Positions 8,562 to 18,938 of a stretch of DNA of 64,000 nucleotides are shown in pieces (positions within the stretch are counted from its first letter, which is position 1; each line of letters begins with the position of its first letter). The position numbers and the translations under genes were made by a program. The DNA is from Lysobacteraceae bacterium SCN 69-320. Its GTDB lineage: Bacteria; Pseudomonadota; Gammaproteobacteria; Xanthomonadales; Rhodanobacteraceae. The notes beneath the pieces are model-generated. The model did not search any database, was not told where the DNA came from, and saw only the letters and a list, made by a program, of their open reading frames with translations. The DNA is taken from assembly GCA_001725155.1 (NCBI GenBank), contig MEFP01000030.1, forward strand, positions 248,001 through 312,000, in the 5' to 3' direction.

Positions 8562-8750
8562 TCAGTTCGCAACCCATCGCCCCAGCCGCTTCCGGGCCTC
8601 TTCGTGGCTAAGCGCACCTTCCGACTCGGCCCTTTCAGCACCACGCCCGGTCTTTTGGATGACATACAGGTGGTACTGGATGTACTCGTAGCTCGCGGTA
8701 TCGGGGAGTGAGCGCAACAGCTCAGCTATTTCGGCGTTGGGCGTAGTCAT
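8562..8750 (-). CDS. Orphan antitoxin-like small protein
   Basis: A 62-aa ORF (MTTPNAEIAELLRSLPD...) with the pattern of RelB/PHD-like addiction-module antitoxins: a short N-terminal helix, TASYEYIQYHLYVIQKTGRG, and the closing SHEEARKRLGRW motif (compare the common xSHEEVRKRFG end of ParE/RelE partners). No ParE/RelE toxin ORF follows on the minus strand; the next 95 bp hold the convergent terminator and no ORF. It may be a remnant of a toxin-antitoxin pair or a regulator taken over for another role. The ribosome site is weak. The family call rests on motif resemblance only. Confidence 0.6.
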   Translation of the reverse strand: MTTPNAEIAELLRSLPDTASYEYIQYHLYVIQKTGRGAERAESEGALSHEEARKRLGRWVAN

Positions 8751-8828
8751 GCTGAACGGTTTGCACGAAACCCAGAGTGCGGCAGCGCGGCGGTGCTCCG
8801 ACGAAACAGCATCGGTTTGAACGATCCG

Positions 8829-9188
8829 TCAGCGCGCGGCATTGGACGGATGCGCCTTTACTGCCGCTTCCAGCTTCTCGGGTTGCGGATTGCCGTGCGC
8901 CAGCCAGTCCATAGCAAACACCGCCATCAGCGACCTGCCGAGGTCTTCGGCGGTGGAGCCGCTGAAGCCGCTGCCGGGAAGGCCGGACTCTTGCTGCACG
9001 ACGAGAACCGTCAGCGGCGGAAGGTTGTTGATCAAACAATAGGACTGGATCGGCTCCAGCAGCTGGCCAAGCCCTGCACGGTGAGCGCCGGTGATCGACT
9101 CCAGCTGCGAATACGTGATGGATTGGCGGTTGCGTGCTGCCCAAGCCAACACCGCCCAGATCTGACAAGCCCTTTCTGATCGCGTCAT
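8829..9188 (-). CDS. Conserved hypothetical protein, 119 aa
   Basis: No function is recognised. The start at 9188 has a good GAGGTG site five bases upstream. The protein opens MTRSERACQIWAVLAWAARN and has a middle segment LPPLTVLVVQQESGLPGSGF, a pattern I associate with small uncharacterised proteins scattered in proteobacterial accessory regions. It is predicted soluble, with an N-terminal helical region resembling a winged-helix fold (RQSITYSQLESITG). It lies in the accessory stretch between the sugar genes and the propeller protein, 78 bp upstream of the antitoxin-like ORF on the same strand, and could be co-transcribed with it. Confidence 0.65.
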   Translation of the reverse strand: MTRSERACQIWAVLAWAARNRQSITYSQLESITGAHRAGLGQLLEPIQSYCLINNLPPLTVLVVQQESGLPGSGFSGSTAEDLGRSLMAVFAMDWLAHGNPQPEKLEAAVKAHPSNAAR

Positions 9189-9285
9189 GTTTCACCTCGC
9201 ACGCCAATGTCCGAACTGCGCCACGAACAGCTGGAAGTAAACGTGGCCCATTTTCCCGGCACCTCGCAAGCCTCACCGGGCCACC

Positions 9286-12105
9286 TCACCCATCGAACCC
9301 ATCGGCAAAGATCGGCCCGTCCACCGCAACACTGCCGAAGTTGTTGGACGCATCGCTTTCGAGCAGCCCGATCGGCGCATGCACCATTGCGCGCAGCACG
9401 CTCTTTTCCAGCACCGGCGCGTCCAGCCGGCGCACCGTGCCGCGCAGCGTCAGCTGCGCGCCAGGCGCTGCATCGAAACTCGCCGTGATCTGCCCATGTC
9501 GAACCTGCAGTTCGCAGCGACTCACGCCGGGACCGTCGCAGCTCAAGCCGCTTTCGCTGCCCTGCCAGGGCAGCTCGACGATCAAGGTCGCATCCGTGAT
9601 GGCGGCATCGCCGGTGTAGCCGACACCGACCGCGAACGGCACGTCGTCGCCGACGGCGATGCCGGGCGGAAACACCGGCAGTTGCAGGAACAGATCGCCG
9701 CGCTGCGTGACGGCAATGTCGAGCAGCGCGTCACGCCGCGTCGACGGCAGCGGCGACTGCAGCGCCGTGCCCGAAATGAGCAAGCCGTCGCCGTGCGGCT
9801 CGAACGTGTTGTCCCAGGCCGTGCGCGACACGAACGGATCGACGCCGCGCAACGCCAGCGCCTGCGAGCCGGTCACGCGCCCCTGGGTCAGATCGAAGCG
9901 CTGCAGGAAGTCGATGCCGCGGCGGTCCTGGTCGATCCGGCGCCGCAACAGCGCCTCGCCGTCGGCGCCGAGGACGACGCGGGAAATCGTGTCCCGGATT
10001 TTTCCTTTCCGGTGGGTCTGGTACGCGTAGCGCAGCCCGCTGCCATCCGCCTTGATGCGCAGCAGGTGCGTGGACTGCTCGACGGTCACCCCTGGCTGAT
10101 AGAACAGCACCATCAGCAGAACGTCGCCGTCCGCCAAGGGCAGCAGGTCGACGACCTCCAAAGCGCGCCACGGCGTCGTGGGATAGTCGAACTGCCACAG
10201 CAGCTCGCCCGACGACACGCTGCGTTTCACCAGACGCAGCGTGTTCTGGTCAGGAACGGTCGCGGCGAATACTGCGTCGGCAGCGGCCGAAAGCCGTGCG
10301 GCCCGGAAAAACGGCAGGACGGCCACCGAGAAATCCAATGCGCCGTCGCTGCCGGAACGGCGCTGCAAGCCCATGGACAGTGGACCGTACATGCCGACCG
10401 CGGGCCAGAGCAGCGCATCTTCGCCGATCGCGAACAGGGCAGGCTCCTCCCACGTCGCGGAGTACGACGTGTCGTACCACTCGGCGACCTGCTGTTTCCA
10501 CAGCACCTCGCCGCCGGCGTCGTCGAGCCGCTGCAGTTCCTGTACATGGCGCGACAAGGAAGGACCAGCCAGACTGCCGTAGCCGAAACTGACCAGCGCG
10601 TCGTCATCGCCGAGGCCGACGACGCGCGGCGGCTTGGTGACCGAACTGTTCACCGGGACGTCAGTGACGCTGCGCTCCCAACGCTGCTGCCCACTCGTGC
10701 GGTCGAGACTGCGCACGAGCGCTTGCGCCATATCGGTCTGCTCGGCCAGCAGCAGCCGGTTCGGCGTCAACGCGATATCCACGAAGGGATTGCGCTGCGT
10801 GGTCGCGTTTTCCCACAGCACTGCACCGCTGTCGGCCGACAGGCGCCGCACGCGCGCCGGCAGCGGCTTCCACGGCGCCTGGCCGAGTACGAACAGATCG
10901 GCGCCGTCGCGGATTTCACCGACACCGGTCACGCCACGCGGCACATCCGGGAACATGCGGATGTCGGACAGGCTGCCGTCCTGCATGGCGTAACGGTACA
11001 GCGCCGTCGTGTCCGGCGCCGAACCGGGAGCGACGACGCCGACGAGCGTGTCTGATACCTGCCAGGTGCGGCCGCGCAACGGCAGCGACAGCGATCGCTG
11101 CCACTGCGGCGTGCCGTCGCTGCCCGACAGACACTGCAGCACGGTATCGGCCGGCGGAGTGGAGGGCAGGCCCGATGCGACATAGACGTCACCGCCGAAC
11201 ACGCCGAGCACGCCGCCGGCTGCGTCGCGACGCCAGATCTCGGTACCGCTCGCCGCGGCCAGCCGGCTAACCACGACACCGGTCGCGCAGACCGGATCGC
11301 CCGCGACGAACGACAGCGCGCCGTCGCGCCCCACGCAGCCGTCCTTGCGCCAGAGCGGCTGACCGTCGTCCGCGCTCAGCGCCTGCAGTATCTCCGGACC
11401 GGCGACGAAGACGCGCCCGTCGCGCACGGTGATCGGACCCGCCGTCGCGGCCGTCATGCGCCAGAGCTCGGCGCCTTGCCGATCCAGCTTGACCAGCAGC
11501 GGCTCGTAAGCACCGTCGTAACCGCTGACATAGGTATTGCCGTCGCCGTCGACCGCCGTCAGCGCATTGGAGAACCCGCTGCCAAGGAATCCGACCAGGC
11601 GCCGTTGCCACTGCCATCGGCCACTGGCACGGTCGATCGCGGTAACGGCCATGGCGTTGTCCGGCAAGTTCAATGTCGCGACAACACGGTCGCCGCCGGC
11701 CGCGAAGCCTGCGCCCTGCAACGCCGAACTCCACTGCAGCACACCCGACGCGTCGAAGCGCGCAATGCTGGCGTAGCTCGTGCCGGTGAGCATCATCAGC
11801 GCCGCGCCATCCGGTTCCGGCAGCAAGCCGGCCGGCGTCCATTCCGACGACGGCACGGCAACATGCCACGCCATGCCGGCGTCGCCGCGAACCTGCGACA
11901 ACCGATATTCGCCGCCGTCGGAAAATCCGATCAGTGCCGAACCCGTTGCCGCACTGGCCACCTCGAGATGCTCGCTGAGGTTGAAGCCGAAGGCCGGACC
12001 GGTTTCGGTCCAATCCTGCTGCCAGCCTGCGCCGACGCTTGCGGCATACGTGAGGGCGAGCGGGAACAGTACCCTCTGCCGCAGCCTTCGCTTCAATCCG
12101 TGCAT
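9286..12105 (-). CDS. Secreted PQQ-type beta-propeller protein with DGFD tail
   Basis: A 939-aa exported protein. A signal peptide is visible (RRLRQRVLFPLALTYAASVGAG). The rest is a series of PQQ-like/quinoprotein propeller repeats of the form S-G-x-x-x-W-x-x (ASGRWQWQRRLVG; ASGTEIWRRDAAGG; SDGTPQWQRSLSLP; DSGAVLWENATTQ; TSGQQRWERSVTD; SSGELLWQFDYPT). A DUF11-like beta-sandwich follows (GDAAITDATLIVELPW). It ends IFADGFDG, a short C-terminal tail also seen on the phosphoesterase at 37821. The ribosome site AGGAGAT precedes ATG 12105. No catalytic residues are evident; a surface or extracellular binding role is likely. It overlaps the small zinc-motif gene upstream by 13 bp. Confidence 0.82.
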   Translation of the reverse strand: MHGLKRRLRQRVLFPLALTYAASVGAGWQQDWTETGPAFGFNLSEHLEVASAATGSALIGFSDGGEYRLSQVRGDAGMAWHVAVPSSEWTPAGLLPEPDGAALMMLTGTSYASIARFDASGVLQWSSALQGAGFAAGGDRVVATLNLPDNAMAVTAIDRASGRWQWQRRLVGFLGSGFSNALTAVDGDGNTYVSGYDGAYEPLLVKLDRQGAELWRMTAATAGPITVRDGRVFVAGPEILQALSADDGQPLWRKDGCVGRDGALSFVAGDPVCATGVVVSRLAAASGTEIWRRDAAGGVLGVFGGDVYVASGLPSTPPADTVLQCLSGSDGTPQWQRSLSLPLRGRTWQVSDTLVGVVAPGSAPDTTALYRYAMQDGSLSDIRMFPDVPRGVTGVGEIRDGADLFVLGQAPWKPLPARVRRLSADSGAVLWENATTQRNPFVDIALTPNRLLLAEQTDMAQALVRSLDRTSGQQRWERSVTDVPVNSSVTKPPRVVGLGDDDALVSFGYGSLAGPSLSRHVQELQRLDDAGGEVLWKQQVAEWYDTSYSATWEEPALFAIGEDALLWPAVGMYGPLSMGLQRRSGSDGALDFSVAVLPFFRAARLSAAADAVFAATVPDQNTLRLVKRSVSSGELLWQFDYPTTPWRALEVVDLLPLADGDVLLMVLFYQPGVTVEQSTHLLRIKADGSGLRYAYQTHRKGKIRDTISRVVLGADGEALLRRRIDQDRRGIDFLQRFDLTQGRVTGSQALALRGVDPFVSRTAWDNTFEPHGDGLLISGTALQSPLPSTRRDALLDIAVTQRGDLFLQLPVFPPGIAVGDDVPFAVGVGYTGDAAITDATLIVELPWQGSESGLSCDGPGVSRCELQVRHGQITASFDAAPGAQLTLRGTVRRLDAPVLEKSVLRAMVHAPIGLLESDASNNFGSVAVDGPIFADGFDG

Positions 12106-12470
12106 CGTCGGATCTCCTGAAACGATCCGCGCGGATCGCGGCTCGTCTCTGCATAAACGGTGTTTGCCGCGAAACAGGATCTCACGCCCTGCCGACGGCC
12201 GGGTGGGTCGCTATCGTTCCATCGGCCTGCATCGCGTGCCGACTGCCGTTGCCCCAGGCGATCTGCCCCATCGTACGGGTACTCCGCAATGAATTCCTCC
12301 CGATGCGGCCACTGCCGAAAGCAGTCCTCGTGCATGGCCGAGTCCGAGTAGCGCCAAAGCGGATGGGATTGGTTCTGAATGAAATGCGGGCTTGCCACGA
12401 TACGCTGCCCGGCGACGAGGACTTCGGCGCAAAGCGAGCAGCCGGTATTGCCGAGTATCACGATTGCCAT
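12093..12470 (-). CDS. Small zinc-finger-like protein, function unknown
   Basis: A 125-aa ORF with a likely zinc knuckle: C11 and C14 (GNTGCSLC) plus H47 and C50 (SDSAMHEDC), followed by FRQWPHREEFIAEY. This CxxC...HxxC layout with SHPLWRYSDSAMH is shared by small uncharacterised proteins in many bacteria. I choose ATG 12470 rather than GTG 12485 because the conserved part begins there. After residue 65 the sequence is Arg/Asp-rich and less convincing, so the true C-terminus may be decayed. The stop overlaps the start of the propeller gene by 13 bp, suggesting translational coupling. Confidence 0.62.
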   Translation of the reverse strand: MAIVILGNTGCSLCAEVLVAGQRIVASPHFIQNQSHPLWRYSDSAMHEDCFRQWPHREEFIAEYPYDGADRLGQRQSARDAGRWNDSDPPGRRQGVRSCFAANTVYAETSRDPRGSFQEIRRCTD

Positions 12471-12527
12471 GCGTAACGACCCCACCGGGCCAAGGCTTCA
12501 GACCGAGCAACGCGACAACTATCGGGG

Positions 12528-12818
12528 TCAGGCTGGCTTTCCGGCAAGCAGTGCTGCAAGGACGTCGACGAGACTTGCGGTGTCGTCCATCACCTTCCGA
12601 TGGTAGTGCGGATCATCGTATTCCGGCGAAAGCCATTCGACCCGCGCCAATCGGCCTTGCATGCGTTCGTGAAAATCTGGCAAGTCGCCCGTCCAAGGGG
12701 CGGAGCCCAGCAGCCACAGGCTGCGGTGTGGTGCGTAGATGAAGCCTTCATTCCACGACCAGCCGCGCGATTCCAGTGCCGCGAACAGATCGGCGCGTTG
12801 GGATTCGGTGAGGGGCAT
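12528..12818 (-). CDS. Hypothetical protein, 96 aa
   Basis: No function is recognised. ATG 12818 has a GGAAG site six bases upstream; the longer open frame upstream of it is antisense to eda/edd and is not protein-like. The product MPLTESQRADLFAALESRGW is soluble and acidic, with WNEGFIYAPHRSLWLLG in the middle, resembling small orphan proteins seen in xanthomonads and myxobacteria. It is the first gene of a minus-strand trio (12818 to 12528, 12470 to 12093, 12105 to 9286) with short spacings, so it may be transcribed with the zinc-motif and propeller genes. Confidence 0.65.
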   Translation of the reverse strand: MPLTESQRADLFAALESRGWSWNEGFIYAPHRSLWLLGSAPWTGDLPDFHERMQGRLARVEWLSPEYDDPHYHRKVMDDTASLVDVLAALLAGKPA

Positions 12819-12920
12819 GGGGCGCTTCCAAGCAACGAGGTGAGGTTCGTTTGGACCGCGACGACGGGCGGAGTTGCACGCGCGCCACGATTGCTGCGGT
12901 ACGAATCGCGCCGGCGCGGC

Positions 12921-13020
12921 AACCCCATCCCCACCCATACCCGTCCGGCCCGTTGGGCGTTCAAGGTCGTCAGAACCTGCGGTTCTGAGCGACTCTCTTT
13001 CACCCCCTTGAAGGGGAGGG
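12921..13020. repeat. Dispersed repeat R1, long form, copy A
   Basis: The outer parts (CCCATCCCCACCCATACCC and CCTTGAAGGGGAGGG) match the short copies at 23689, 23887 and 62640. About 60 bp are inserted between them, including the palindrome CAGAACC-TGC-GGTTCTG (12971-12987). The long form recurs at 37561. It lies in the gap downstream of eda; the rest of that gap shows no gene. Confidence 0.75.
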
Positions 13021-13063
13021 CTTTTCATCGCTTCGGTTTCTGCATACGGCACGACGTTTCGCC

Positions 13064-13710
13064 TCAGCCGCGCAGCGCCGCCGCCGCACGCGCGAGCGCT
13101 TCCACAGCCGTCCAATCCCCCGCCGCGACGAGTTCCTTGGTCGCAAGCCACGACCCGCCGACCGCGACGACATTCGGCAACGCGAGCCACGCCGCTGCGC
13201 TGGCCGCACCGATGCCGCCGGTCGTGCAGAAGCCGACCTGCGGCAACGGCGAGGCCAGTGCGCGGACGAATTCGATGCCGCCGGCCGGTACGGCCGGGAA
13301 GAATTTCTGCCAGCGGTAGCCGCGTTCGAGCAGGGTCATCGCTTCGCTCGCGGTGGACGCGCCGGGCAGATACGGCAGGTCGCTGTCGTCGGCCGCTTCC
13401 AGCAGCGCCGGCGAATGGCCCGGCGAGACGGCGAAGCGCGCGCCGGCGCGTTCGGCCGCGTAGAGGTCGGCCGCGTTGAGTACGGTGCCGGCGCCGACTT
13501 CCACGCCGTCGACCTCGTTCGCGATCGCGCGGATCGCGTCGAGCGCGACCGGCGTGCGCAGGGTGATTTCCACGGCCGGCAGGCCGCCGGCGACGAGTGC
13601 GCGGGCAAGCGGTACGGCCTGGGCTAGCTCGTGGACGATGACGACAGGCACCACGGGCGCGCGGCGCAGGATGGTTTCGATGCGTTCCTGGCGCGCCTGC
13701 ATCGCTGCGT

Positions 13711-13714
<4 letters not shown>
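13064..13714 (-). CDS. eda: KDPG aldolase
   Basis: 2-keto-3-deoxy-6-phosphogluconate aldolase, the last step of the Entner-Doudoroff pathway, splitting KDPG into pyruvate and glyceraldehyde-3-phosphate in the cytoplasm. It has 216 aa, the usual size. The catalytic Glu49 and Arg53 lie in AVEITLRTP, the motif EVGAGTVLN follows, and the Schiff-base Lys137 is in [17 protein letters not shown] is the phosphate-binding region. ATG 13714 overlaps the edd stop (ATGA), showing translational coupling. It is the last gene of zwf-pgl-edd-eda. Confidence 0.96.
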
Positions 13715-15537
<1,823 letters not shown>

Positions 15538-15554
15538 CGCTTGCTCCCAATCTC

Positions 15555-15598
15555 ACGTAGGTTGCGGTGAGCGCACAGCGCGAACCGCAACGTCGAGG
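15555..15598. repeat. Dispersed repeat R2, copy a
   Basis: Imperfect palindrome with arms GGTTGCGG and CCGCAACG around TGAGCGCACAGCGCGAA. Related copies lie at 30633, 44083 and 54524. It sits between pgl and edd inside the operon. Confidence 0.7.
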
Positions 15599-15639
15599 CC
15601 CTCATGCCGCAAGGAACCCCGAACGACGAACGGCCCGCA

Positions 15640-16398
15640 TCACGGACACCAGTACATCCGCAGCGGCTCGCCGGCACATTTGACGACGGCGCGGATCGGC
15701 ATCTGCTCGCTGCGCGTCTGCGGGTCCAGCGCACGCGCAAGCACCTGGCGTTTTTCCTGGCCTTCGATATGCAGATACAGCGCCGCGGTAGCAAGCAAGG
15801 TCGGCAAGGTCAGGGTCACCCGCGGCTCCGGCGCGGCCGGCGCGCTCAGCGCGACGACGCGCGCGCGGCCATGCGGATCCAGCGCCTGCGCCAGGGTGTC
15901 GCCGCCGGGAAACAGCGAGGCCGTGTGGCCGTCGTTGCCCATGCCGAGCACGACCGCATCGAACGGCAGCGGCAGCGCGTCGATACGCCGCGCGATGCGC
16001 AGCAGTGCGGCAGCCGGATCGCGCGCTGGCTCGAACAGCGGCTCGAAGCGTGCGGCCGCGGCGGCGCCGGTGAACAGGGTCTCGCGCAGCAGCCGCGCAT
16101 TGGAACGCGCATCGTCGGGAGCGACCCAGCGTTCGTCGGCGAGCGTCACGACAACCCGGCTCCAGTCCAGCCGGATGCGGCCCAGCTCGCGCAGGAACTG
16201 CCGCGGCGTGCTGCCGCCGGAGACGGCGAGCAGGCCGACGCCGCGCGTCAGTATCGCGTCGCGCAGATCGCAGGCCACGGCCGACGCGAGCGCGCGCGCC
16301 AGCGTCGTCGAGTCGGCATAGGCGTGCTCGATCAGGTTCGCATGCAGGTCGCGGCGGCGGATCGCAGGCTCGCGCACGGTATCAAGATGCATCTTCAT
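15640..16398 (-). CDS. pgl: 6-Phosphogluconolactonase
   Basis: Hydrolyses 6-phosphogluconolactone to 6-phosphogluconate, linking Zwf to Edd. It is a DevB/SOL-type lactonase of 252 aa. Visible motifs are LLAVSGGSTPRQFLREL, VVVTLADERWVAPDDARSN and FDAVVLGMGNDGHTASLFP, which are the phosphate-binding and catalytic (His in GNDGHTASLFP) signatures of the family. I choose ATG 16398 because AAGGA lies six bases upstream; ATG 16413 is possible. The start overlaps the zwf stop by 17 bp, so the two genes are coupled. Confidence 0.94.
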   Translation of the reverse strand: MKMHLDTVREPAIRRRDLHANLIEHAYADSTTLARALASAVACDLRDAILTRGVGLLAVSGGSTPRQFLRELGRIRLDWSRVVVTLADERWVAPDDARSNARLLRETLFTGAAAAARFEPLFEPARDPAAALLRIARRIDALPLPFDAVVLGMGNDGHTASLFPGGDTLAQALDPHGRARVVALSAPAAPEPRVTLTLPTLLATAALYLHIEGQEKRQVLARALDPQTRSEQMPIRAVVKCAGEPLRMYWCP

Positions 16399-17857
16399 GC
16401 CAGGTCCTTCCATCCCGTTCGATCAGCGCGACGGCCGCGCTCGGTCCCCAGGTGCCGGCGGTATAGCCCTTGGGCGCGTCGTGGCCGGCTTCCCAGGCGG
16501 CGAGTATCGGGTCGGCCCAGGCCCAGGCCGCCTCGACTTCGTCGCGGCGCATGAACAGGGTCGGATTGCCGCGCACGACATCCATGAGCAGGCGCTCGTA
16601 GGCGTCCGGATTGCGCACGCCGAAGGCCTCGGCAAAGCTCATGTCCAGCGCGACGCGGCGCAGGCGCAGGCCGCCGGGACCGGGATACTTGTTCATGAGC
16701 CAGAGCTTGACGCCCTCGTCGGGCTGCAGCCGCAGCACGAGCTTGTTCGGCGAGATCTGCCCGGCCGACTCGCCGAAGATGGAATGCGGAATCGCGCGGA
16801 ACGTGATGACGATTTCCGACACGCGCTCGGGCAGGCGCTTGCCGGTGCGCAGATAGAACGGCACGCCGGCCCAGCGCCAGTTGCGCAGCTCGGCCTTCAG
16901 CGCGACGAAGGTTTCCGTGTGCGATTCGGGGCGTCCGATTTCCTCGAGATAACCCGGCACCGCGCCGCCGTTGGACGCGCCGGCGCGGTACTGGCCGCGC
17001 ACCGAGTACTGCGCTGCATTGCTCTCGTCGATCGGCTTGAGCGCGCGCAGCACCTTGAGCTTTTCGTCGCGGATCGCGTCGGGCGCCAGGGACGCCGGCG
17101 GTTCCATCGCGACGAGGCACAGCAGCTGCAGCAGATGGTTCTGCACCATGTCGCGCAGGGCGCCGGCGCCGTCGTAGAAGCCCGCGCGCCATTCCACGCC
17201 GATGGTTTCGGCGACGGTGATCTGCACGTGGTCGATGTGGCCGGCGTTCCACAGCGGCTCGAACAGCGCGTTGCCGAAGCGCAGCGCGACCAGGTTCTGC
17301 ACGGTTTCCTTGCCGAGGTAGTGGTCGATGCGGAAGGTCTGCTGCTCGGCGAAGCAGCGCCCCAAGGCGTCGTTGATCGCCGTGGCCGACTTCAGGTCGC
17401 GGCCGATCGGCTTCTCCACGACGATGCGCGCGCGGCCATGATTGAGGCCATGTTCGCGCAGGCGTTCGCAGATCGGCACGAAGATGTCGGGGCTCGTGGC
17501 GAGGTAGAACACGCAGACGCGCTCGGGCAAGGCGTGCATGGCGGCGGCGAACGCATCCCAGCCGGCGTCCTTGCGCGCATCCAGCGCGTGGTAGCTGACC
17601 AGGTCGAGGAAGCCGCGCAGGGTTTCCTCGGGCAGGTCCGCGCCCAGGGATTTCACGACCGCCTCGCGGACGCGCGCATGGTAGTCGGCATGGCTGAGCG
17701 CATCGCGCGCGACGCCGATCAGGCGGCTGCCGGGCAGGATCTGGCCGTCGGCATAGCGGTGGTACAGCGCCGGCAGCAGCTTGCGCACGGCCAGGTCGCC
17801 GGTGCCGCCGAAAATGACGAGATCGAAGGGGTCGACGTGGCTGGCTGGGGCGGTCAT
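16382..17857 (-). CDS. zwf: Glucose-6-phosphate 1-dehydrogenase
   Basis: First enzyme of the oxidative pentose phosphate and Entner-Doudoroff routes, oxidising glucose-6-phosphate with NAD(P)+. It has 491 aa. The nucleotide-binding FGGTGDLAVRKLLPALY is at about residues 15-31, KPIGRDLKSA lies mid-protein, and the active-site signature RIDHYLGKETVQN is intact. I choose ATG 17857 (AGGAG five bases upstream) over GTG 17863. It heads the zwf-pgl-edd-eda operon. A TGGTATT-N4-TGGTATT box lies 29-46 bp upstream, matching the GntR regulator gene on the opposite strand, so GlcNAc-linked control is likely. Confidence 0.97.
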   Translation of the reverse strand: MTAPASHVDPFDLVIFGGTGDLAVRKLLPALYHRYADGQILPGSRLIGVARDALSHADYHARVREAVVKSLGADLPEETLRGFLDLVSYHALDARKDAGWDAFAAAMHALPERVCVFYLATSPDIFVPICERLREHGLNHGRARIVVEKPIGRDLKSATAINDALGRCFAEQQTFRIDHYLGKETVQNLVALRFGNALFEPLWNAGHIDHVQITVAETIGVEWRAGFYDGAGALRDMVQNHLLQLLCLVAMEPPASLAPDAIRDEKLKVLRALKPIDESNAAQYSVRGQYRAGASNGGAVPGYLEEIGRPESHTETFVALKAELRNWRWAGVPFYLRTGKRLPERVSEIVITFRAIPHSIFGESAGQISPNKLVLRLQPDEGVKLWLMNKYPGPGGLRLRRVALDMSFAEAFGVRNPDAYERLLMDVVRGNPTLFMRRDEVEAAWAWADPILAAWEAGHDAPKGYTAGTWGPSAAVALIERDGRTWHEDAS

Positions 17858-17885
17858 GGACACTCCTGGGCACTAGCGCGGCGAC

Positions 17886-17903
17886 AATACCACTGAAATA
17901 CCA
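17886..17903 (-). promoter_or_regulatory. NagQ-type box upstream of zwf
   Basis: On the minus strand this reads TGGTATT-TCAG-TGGTATT, two perfect 7-bp direct repeats four bases apart. It is the same arrangement as the box at 18138 before the GntR gene. TGGTATT-N4-TGGTATT matches my recollection of the xanthomonad NagQ (GntR) site. The rest of the 307-bp divergent gap (17858-18164) shows no gene. Confidence 0.72.
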
Positions 17904-18137
17904 CCGCGCAAAGCCTGTCGCGGCGCGGGCAAGCCACAGCTTGCCGTCTGCCGTGAAAAGCTGTCGTGACGGCGGGGCGAAGCCGTGCGGCCGGAACACC
18001 GGCGAATTCCTCTGGCAGGCGGCCGGCACAAAACCACGAGCGGTCCGGGCACAACAAAGCCGGTGGCGGCGGGCAGCGCCCGCAGCGGATTCAGCCGCCC
18101 TCGTCCGCACCGACCAGTCGCGACCGCTTTGCGCATT

Positions 18138-18155
18138 TGGTATTTGACTGGTATT
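18138..18155 (+). promoter_or_regulatory. NagQ-type box upstream of gntR/nag operon
   Basis: TGGTATT-TGAC-TGGTATT, two perfect direct repeats with a 4-bp spacer, ending nine bases before the GntR start codon. The position suggests autorepression of the regulator and the nag operon. The very short distance to ATG 18165 leaves no room for a Shine-Dalgarno site, so the transcript may be leaderless. Confidence 0.75.
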
Positions 18156-18164
18156 GTCGATCGC

Positions 18165-18917
18165 ATGTCCACCCCATTGCTCAAGCTCTGGCGCCAGCTC
18201 GGCCGGGAAAAGGCCGCGCAGCGCGAACTGGCCTGGATGCGCGTGCGCAGCCTGATCGAGCGCGCGATCGCCTCGGGCGAACTGCCGCCGGGCTCGGCCC
18301 TGCCGAGCGAGCGCGACCTGAGCCAGCAGCTCGGCCTGTCGCGCGTGACCGTACGCAAGGCCATCGCCGGGCTCGTCGCCGACGACGTGCTGATCCAGCG
18401 CCAGGGCGCCGGCACCTTTGTCGCCGGACGCATCGTCAAATCGTTTTCGCGCCTGACCAGCTTCAGCGACGACCTGCGCGCACGCGGCCTGAATCCGCGC
18501 TCGGTGTTCCTGAGCCGCGGCAGCGGCGAGGTCACGCCGCAGGAAGCCATGGCCCTGTCGCTGTCGCCGGGCGCGCGCGTCGCGCGGCTGCATCGGCTGC
18601 GCCATGCCGGCGAGCAGCCGCTCGCGATCGAGCGCACGGCCGTGCCGCTGAACCTGCTGCCCGATCCGGAGCGCGTGACCCATTCGCTGTACGAGACGCT
18701 GGACGAACTCGGCCTGCGTCCGCAGCGCGCGCTGCAGCGCCTGCGCGCGGTCAACTTCGACGCCGACCAGGCGCGCCAGCTCGACGTCGCGGTCGGCGCG
18801 GCCGGCCTGCTGATCGAGCGGCGCAGCTTTCTCGACGACGGCCGCGTCGTCGAATTCACCTGTTCCTGGTACCGCGGCGACATGTACGACTTCGTCGCCG
18901 AACTCACGGGCGCCTAG
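18165..18917 (+). CDS. nagQ: GntR/HutC-family regulator, NagQ-like
   Basis: Repressor of 250 aa, probably responding to a GlcNAc-derived phosphate. The N-terminal winged helix carries the GntR signature (PPGSALPSERDLSQQLGLSR, residues 41-60; VTVRKAIAGLVADDVL). The C-terminal two-thirds is a UTRA effector domain (FSDDLRARGLNPRSVFLSR; MYDFVAELTG). The frame is open upstream, but the region before ATG 18165 holds the operator and is not coding. It is followed by a NagB-II type deaminase (21-bp gap) and nagA. The two TGGTATT boxes and this context support a NagQ role; the effector is inferred. Confidence 0.85.
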   Translation: MSTPLLKLWRQLGREKAAQRELAWMRVRSLIERAIASGELPPGSALPSERDLSQQLGLSRVTVRKAIAGLVADDVLIQRQGAGTFVAGRIVKSFSRLTSFSDDLRARGLNPRSVFLSRGSGEVTPQEAMALSLSPGARVARLHRLRHAGEQPLAIERTAVPLNLLPDPERVTHSLYETLDELGLRPQRALQRLRAVNFDADQARQLDVAVGAAGLLIERRSFLDDGRVVEFTCSWYRGDMYDFVAELTGA

Positions 18918-18938
18918 CGCGCCGCTTGCGAGGACCGC

